Positions 58,662 through 64,000 of a stretch of 64,000 bases of DNA are shown piece by piece; the stretch's first letter is position 1, and every line of letters starts with the position of its first letter. The notes under the pieces are model-generated. The model was given only the letters and a program-made list of their open reading frames with translations. It was not told the DNA's origin and did no database searches. This DNA comes from Populus alba. Lineage: Eukaryota; Streptophyta; Magnoliopsida; Malpighiales; Salicaceae. Made by a program: the position numbers and the translations under genes. The stretch spans positions 49,322,697 to 49,386,696 of the forward strand of contig NC_133284.1 in NCBI RefSeq assembly GCF_005239225.2, read 5' to 3'.

Positions 58662-61631
58662 TTTATAATTTATACAATTAACCTCTCTGTGGTTCGACCC
58701 CGGTCTTGCCAGGTTATTTATTACTTCGACACTCCTGCACTTAGGAGAAGACATCAATCTTTTGATCGTGTCATTGGGACAGGAATTGAAAGGGAGGGTC
58801 TACACTTTCTCGACCAAGCCAAGAAAGGAACATGCAACCATGCCCAAACTCTTCATCCGAACCTTTGGCATTAACATCTTGGACATCCCTCAGCCAAAGT
58901 ATCCCACTTATTTCCTAAAGTTAATTCTTGTTCTCACAATAAATGGTTAATTTGTTCGTTAGCAAAACAAACAAGACTTCTATTTTCTTCAAGTTCTATT
59001 ACCAGTATATCTCCATGTGATTTAATCCATGTTGACATTTGGGGTGGTTATAAAGTTGCTTATATTTCAGGTGCAAAATATTTTCTCATTATTGTTGATG
59101 ATCACATTAGATGTACATGAATTTATCTTATGAAACACAAATTAGACACTAGGGATCTTCTAGTCAACTTTATCAACATGGTTGAAAATCAATTTGATTC
59201 CAAAGTCAAAATTATTCATAGTGACAAGGGTCTTGAATTCAAACTCAAAAGTTTTTACGCTAATAAAGGTATCATTCACCAAACTAGTTGCATTAATACT
59301 CCACAACAAAATGGTGTTATCAAACGCAAACATAGACATTTGTTAAATATAGCACATGCCTTACTTATTCAGGTAGGTCTTTCTTATCAATTTTGGGGTG
59401 ATGTTATTCTTCCTTCTGCTTACCTCGTCAATCACACACCAACCCCCATTCTCAACAGAAAGACATTATATGAAAAATTTAACATAGTTCCTAATTATTC
59501 ACACTTACGAGTATTTGGTTGCTTATGTTTTGTTTCCACTCATGCACAGAGTCGCTCCAAATTTGATCCTCGAGCATCTAAATATATTTTTCTTGGCTAT
59601 CCTTATGGGAAAAAAGGATATCGAGTCTTTGAACTAGCTACAAAACGGGTCATAGTCTCAAGGGATGTCATTTTCTTTGAAAATATATTTCCTTCCCTTA
59701 CACCAAGTGTTGGTACTTCTCCCACTCCCAATTCATTTTTACCTTTTGACATAGACTTTGCACCCCCTTCTCATATTACCTATCAAACACTTACTGATCT
59801 TCCCTTTCTAGCCACCCCTACCCCACACATAATTGATTCCTCATAAAACACTCAACCCGACTCCTCTCCTGTTCCCACTCAACCTCTTCGTCGTGGCAAT
59901 CGTTCTATTACCACTCTTTCTTATTTGTAGGACGTTCACCTTGCTATGACTCTCCCTTTAAGATCTGAACCGTCATCCTCCACGAACTTGGTTCACATTT
60001 CAGGTATTGCTTATCCTTTTTGTTCTTACTCATCTTATGATCATCTTTCTCCCAATCATAAAGCTTATACCACTCAGCTCACCCTTCTCAAAGAACTTGC
60101 CAGTTTTTCCCAGGCTGTTCAACATCCCCAATGGCATGAGGCCATGCATCTTGAAATCGCTGCTTTACAAGCTATTAGAGCTTGGAGCTTGGTTCCCTTG
60201 CCTTCTTATAAACGACCAATCAGCTATAAATAGGTGTACAAGATCAAGCTAAAAGCTAATGGTATAGTTGAAAGGTATAGGGCTCAGCTGGTGGCTAAGG
60301 GGTACAACCAAATTGAAGGCGTTGATTACCAGGAAACCTTCGCCCCTGTCGCTAAAATGGTCATTGTCCGTGTCTTACTCAGTGTGGCAGCTTTGCGTGG
60401 CTGGCATCTCCATCAATTAGATGTCAACAATACATTCTTGAATGGTGACTTGAATGAGGATGTTTACATGTCACTGCCTTTTGGCTTCGAACGAAAGGGG
60501 GAGACACAAGTTTGTAAACTTCATAAATCCCTATATGGCTTGAAACAAGCCTCCAGACAATGGTTTACCAATTTGTCTAATGCACTCAAGGTTGTAGGAT
60601 TCCACCAGTCTTTATCTGATTATTCCTTATTTGTCCGCAACTATCAGGGTAACTTTCTAGCATTACTAATATATGTGGATGATGTGATATTAGATGGAAA
60701 TAATCTGCAAGACATAGAGAACACCAAGGTTTTCTTGTCCAGACAATTCAAGCTAAAAGACTTGGGACAACTTAAGTACTTCCTCGGCATAGAAGTTGCA
60801 AGATCACGGCATGGCATCAGTTTGTCACAGAGAAAATACACCCTCGACATTTTGAATGATACAGGATTTTGGGTGTCAAGCCATCCTGATTTCCTTTGGA
60901 ACAAATGTATCATTAACACAATTTGATGGGAAGCTTTTGAGTGATGGATCAACATACAGAAGGTTAGTTGGAAGGTTAATATACCTGACTATAACTAGAT
61001 CAGACTTGACTTATGTTGTGCACATCTTAAGTCAGTTCATGGACAAACCTCGGCAACCCTATCTGGCAGCAGCTCATCAAGTCCTCAAATATATCAAGCA
61101 AACACCTGGACAAGGAATCATGTTACCATCCATAGGTAACCTTCAATTACAAGCATTTTGTGATGCTGATTGGGCTCGTTGTAAGGACACGAGAAGATCA
61201 GTTACTAGTTATTGCATTTTACTTGGAGGAGCACCTATTTCTTAGAGGACCAAAAAACAGACGATAATATCGCATTCAAGTGCAAAGGCAGAATATCACT
61301 CTATAGCTACTACATGTTGCGAGATTATATGGCTGAAAAATATTTTAAAGGACTTGAAGATAAATCACTCACTACTAGTGACTCTATTCTATGATAATCA
61401 AGTAGCAATGTACATCGCATCAAATCCAGTATTTCATGAGCGAACAAAGCACATCAAAATAGATTGTTACTTGATATGTGAGAAGATTCAAGCAGGAATG
61501 TTTCAGACATCCTACATTCGAACTACACACCAACCGACAGATTTATTTACTTAGCCATTAAGCTCCACACAGTTTGAGAATTTACTTAGCAAGTTGGGTA
61601 TAATTAATATACACTTCAACTTGAGAGGGAG

Positions 61632-61875
61632 TGTTAAGAAAATCAAGCACTGATTAGGCAATAAACCAAATTAGCACTAAATAGGCAATAAATCAATTAA
61701 TTAGCACTAAGTTGGCAGTAAACTTATAATTGAATCGTTAAATTATTTGTTCCCTTATTTGTAAATAATTAGGCTTGATTATAGGCAATAGTATAGGATC
61801 CTGATGCAGAACCATCAATATAAGTTGTAATCTTTTCATTGATTGAAATAACAAGAAGAATATTATTTCTCTTCA
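61632..61875 (+). repeat. 3' LTR of copia element 4
   Basis: It follows TTGAGAGGGAG (polypurine tract) and ends TTTCTCTTCA before the target duplication GGTAT. Confidence 0.95.
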
Positions 61876-61880
61876 GGTAT

Positions 61881-64000
61881 GTTGAAAATCATCATCTGAT
61901 TTGATCATATTAGATATGATTTTCATAAGTAGAATCATGCTCCTGAAATCATGCGCTATCAAGTTCATGTAAGACTAATAAGACCAATCAAATCGATTGC
62001 AATGAAGTTGAGATGAGAACTGTTTGAGAGCACTTGAAATTAATGTGTATAGTTAGGACTAAGAGTGTAAGCATCTTCCATCAAGTTCTTTCCATATTTT
62101 TTTGTTGTTTTTTTTCCTATTTAAACAATCTTATAAATTATTTCATAATAGAATATTTATATTATTCAGAATTTATAACATAAAGATCTCCTCTGTAAAA
62201 ATAAAGATCACTTGTCTTCTCATTTTTTACAGTGAACGTTAATAGGACAAGCAATGTATAGAGACTCTCAACCGGCACCGATGTCTGCATGCCTCTCCCC
62301 AGGAAATCTCGAGTTTAAGCCTCTCCCTTGTATTTAAAAGGAGAAACAGCCAAGCCTTAATACTACTTTTTTGGCAGAGCTCATGAAGCCACGTTACCAA
62401 GTTAATTAAATTCCACTCTTCATATTTTCTTCTAGTAAGGTTGCGATTTTCTACAGAACCTCAGTTGTTCGAGCACTGCATAACAAAAAGGAAAATTTAG
62501 CTGTAGGGCTTAGGAAATTTTTTATTAAAGGATTGACAATGTAAGAGGTAACACACAGCAGAATGATGCAATAGCTAGCACACAAGAGAAAAGATACTGA
62601 AAGCAGCATTAGTTGCAGCACAAGTCTGAAATGAATTTGTCATCTACTTGCAATTCCTCTACAGCATGTGTGATGTTAGCAACAAAATATGATCTAGATT
62701 TCCATCAAATACCTATTTACTAATCATAGTAGTCCCTTCATTTATCCAACAAAATTACTCCAAACTCTCTCTTTTGGTCTCTCTTCCTCTCTTACAACAT
62801 CATATATAGAATCCAACAAACAAGTTGCAGCAACAGTAAGGGAACATGATTGATCGATCTTATCTTAGCGCAGCATGCAACAATACCAGCAGGAGAGACG
62901 GCGTTATCCATTCAGGAGATAGAGCCTTGGCCCATAACAAATGTCAGTAGTACAGCTTGACCAATCATGCATATGGTTTGAATCAGTAAAAAGACAATTT
63001 TTCACGTTGTTTGTAAGGGAGACAATAAATATGCAAAATGTCCTAGATGAAAGAACTTAAGACATTTCATTGTCGGATCTCCTTGTGGCTCTGTAGTTGC
63101 ACTTAATTTGTTGTTAGGCATGGCAACACACACCCAACCCAACCTACCGGGTACGTACTCATCCAAGCCACTCCAAGTTGGATGGTGTTTTATTTGATTT
63201 AAACAGAGAATAGGACATCCTGGTGGATGGGATATCTCAGTGGCCTACCAGCTGGTCCCAGATCTGCCCCAGAGTTCCTTCAATAGTAGGAGTTTTCAAT
63301 GTACAGACAGATGAAAAAGAAGTCTATGGTTTATGATATTCTTTTCCATTAGTGAATCATTTGGCTAGACAGAAACATGAAGGTTTTATGGATAGAATGA
63401 ATTGTGGATAGGAAATTTCCCATTATGACAAAGTTGTGTTTTGAACAAAGCAATCCATAAAGATTTCTCATATTCAATGATTTCCGATGGTTAATTGTTG
63501 AATGCTATTAAATGGCTAAAAAAGATAGTCACGGAATAGGACATGTTCCTCTAAGAGGGGATGAAAAGGTTATTCCTCAATAAAGAGATATTGGTAATAA
63601 AAGGCACGAAGAAACAAATTACATAACTAACTCACAATGATAAAGTTGCAGGAGCAAGATAAAGAATTATATATCCAATCAATTAGTTGGAGATGAAGAA
63701 GAAAAAACTATAAGATTGTGATCATGAATTTATAATAAATTTTAAGGAACTATTTTAGAGGCATAAGTAGAGGAGATAATTTCTTAATTAAAATGATTAT
63801 GGTGTTAAAATTTAATTTTGTGATTATTCAAGTTCTTTTATGAATTGTAATCAACCACTAAAATTTACTAAGAAAAAAGCTCAAGTTGTCATTAAGCTTA
63901 AGGGTTGTACAAATCCTAAAATTTCTTCTTTCATATTCTTAAAGAGTTATTTGAAGCCAACTTTGTAGTAATGAAGTAATAGGAATTTCTAGCCACAATG
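61881..64000. other. Intergenic, no gene recognised
   Basis: A+T-rich sequence without long open frames, tRNA or repeat signatures that I can identify. Nothing specific seen. Confidence 0.5.

Larger units (their letters stand above)
56836..58773 (+). mobile_element. Solo LTR (1938 bp), probable Ty3/gypsy, in copia 4
   Basis: Exact 5-bp target repeats TTGGG flank it (56831-56835, 58774-58778). The ends are TGATTAGTAC and GATCGTGTCA. Excision restores the copia frame GKMIG-TGIEREG. It has a mid-LTR TATA box and, near the right end, GTGGTTCGACCCCGG. It shares the words ATAAAATGCCTT and the general plan with the solo LTR at 7889-9558, but overall the two differ a lot. Confidence 0.85.
55418..61610 (+). 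pseudogene. copia gag-pol polyprotein remnant
   Basis: Gag runs from 55418 (MADQNQGSTTTDA, NYSTWSQSMTMAL) with a stop near 55663. A knuckle-like CTCCHCKEHTAKYC lies near 56260. The protease has WILDSECTDHMI, where the catalytic DSG is DSE. Coding is interrupted at KMIG by the solo LTR and resumes at 58778 (TGIEREGL). Integrase has HVDIWGGYK, HSDKGLEF and TPQQNGVIKRKHRH. RT (60234-60926) keeps [21 protein letters not shown] and [10 protein letters not shown]. RNase H follows to about 61610 with stops near 61245 and 61394. Several further stops and shifts. Non-functional. Confidence 0.85.
55119..61875 (+). mobile_element. Ty1/copia retrotransposon 4, complete with insertion
   Basis: Both LTRs are present (55119-55358 and 61632-61875) with TG...CA ends and an exact 5-bp target duplication GGTAT (55114-55118, 61876-61880). 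A primer-binding site and a GAGAGGGAG polypurine tract are in place. A 1938-bp solo LTR is inserted in the pol part. By eye the LTRs differ at about 18-20 positions plus short indels, so insertion is not recent. Confidence 0.95.

Noticed and set aside
58605..58874. Leu-rich open frame resembling a signal or membrane segment
   Set aside because: It is made by the (ATT)n/(ACT)n/(GTT)n microsatellite and runs across the solo LTR border into copia sequence.

Overview
This is plant nuclear DNA: spliced genes with GT-AG introns, two copies of a eukaryotic initiator tRNA-Met gene, a plastid fatty-acid desaturase, an ESCRT-II subunit and a plant cytochrome P450 cluster, set in AT-rich sequence dense with LTR retrotransposons and a plant L1-type LINE. 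The genes and repeats would fit a woody eudicot such as Populus or another Salicaceae. That is an impression from the sequence alone and no search was run.

Layout. Positions 1-16500 are one nested retrotransposon block. The oldest layer is a decayed minus-strand LINE (3905-16500). It was hit at its 3' end by a fairly intact Ty1/copia element (1-3904), in ORF2 by a second copia element on the minus strand (4569-11792), and again in ORF2 by a 291-bp TRIM-like element (13340-13630). The second copia element was itself hit by a 1.67-kb solo LTR in gag and by a Ty3/gypsy fragment in its 5' LTR. A degenerate ~100-bp minisatellite follows (16540-17330). Then comes an intact gene for mitochondrial ribosomal protein S14 (18095-18406, minus) with a likely 5'-UTR intron. 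Positions 19300-24400 are AT-rich with only weak exon-like pieces. Positions 24412-32880 hold a pol-less gypsy-like element abutting a degenerate copia element.

The gene-rich part is 34500-52740. It contains a folate-biopterin transporter pseudogene, a DUF594-like gene fragment, a pair of inverted tRNA-iMet copies (37050-37121 minus, 42266-42337 plus) enclosing the convergent intact genes FAD4 (38353-39264) and SNF8/VPS22 (39828-42055), a seven-exon gene for a 526-residue predicted secreted protein (44299-48554), and two tandem CYP716-like P450 pseudogenes on the minus strand (49255-52733). After a non-coding stretch with a long foldback hairpin (53601-53750), a third complete copia element (55119-61875, target duplication GGTAT) carries its own 1.94-kb solo-LTR insertion. 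No gene was recognised after 61880.

The genes do not form a pathway. FAD4 acts on plastid phosphatidylglycerol, SNF8 in endosomal sorting, RPS14 in mitochondrial translation. The point of most biological interest is the 526-residue protein. It looks like a secreted, glycosylated protein, and its order of conserved motifs (GD, then GHS, then SC) resembles the circularly permuted papain-like (YiiX/NlpC-P60) hydrolases. The tRNA-iMet copies are also notable because their 3' ends match the primer-binding sites of the copia and TRIM elements in the same window.
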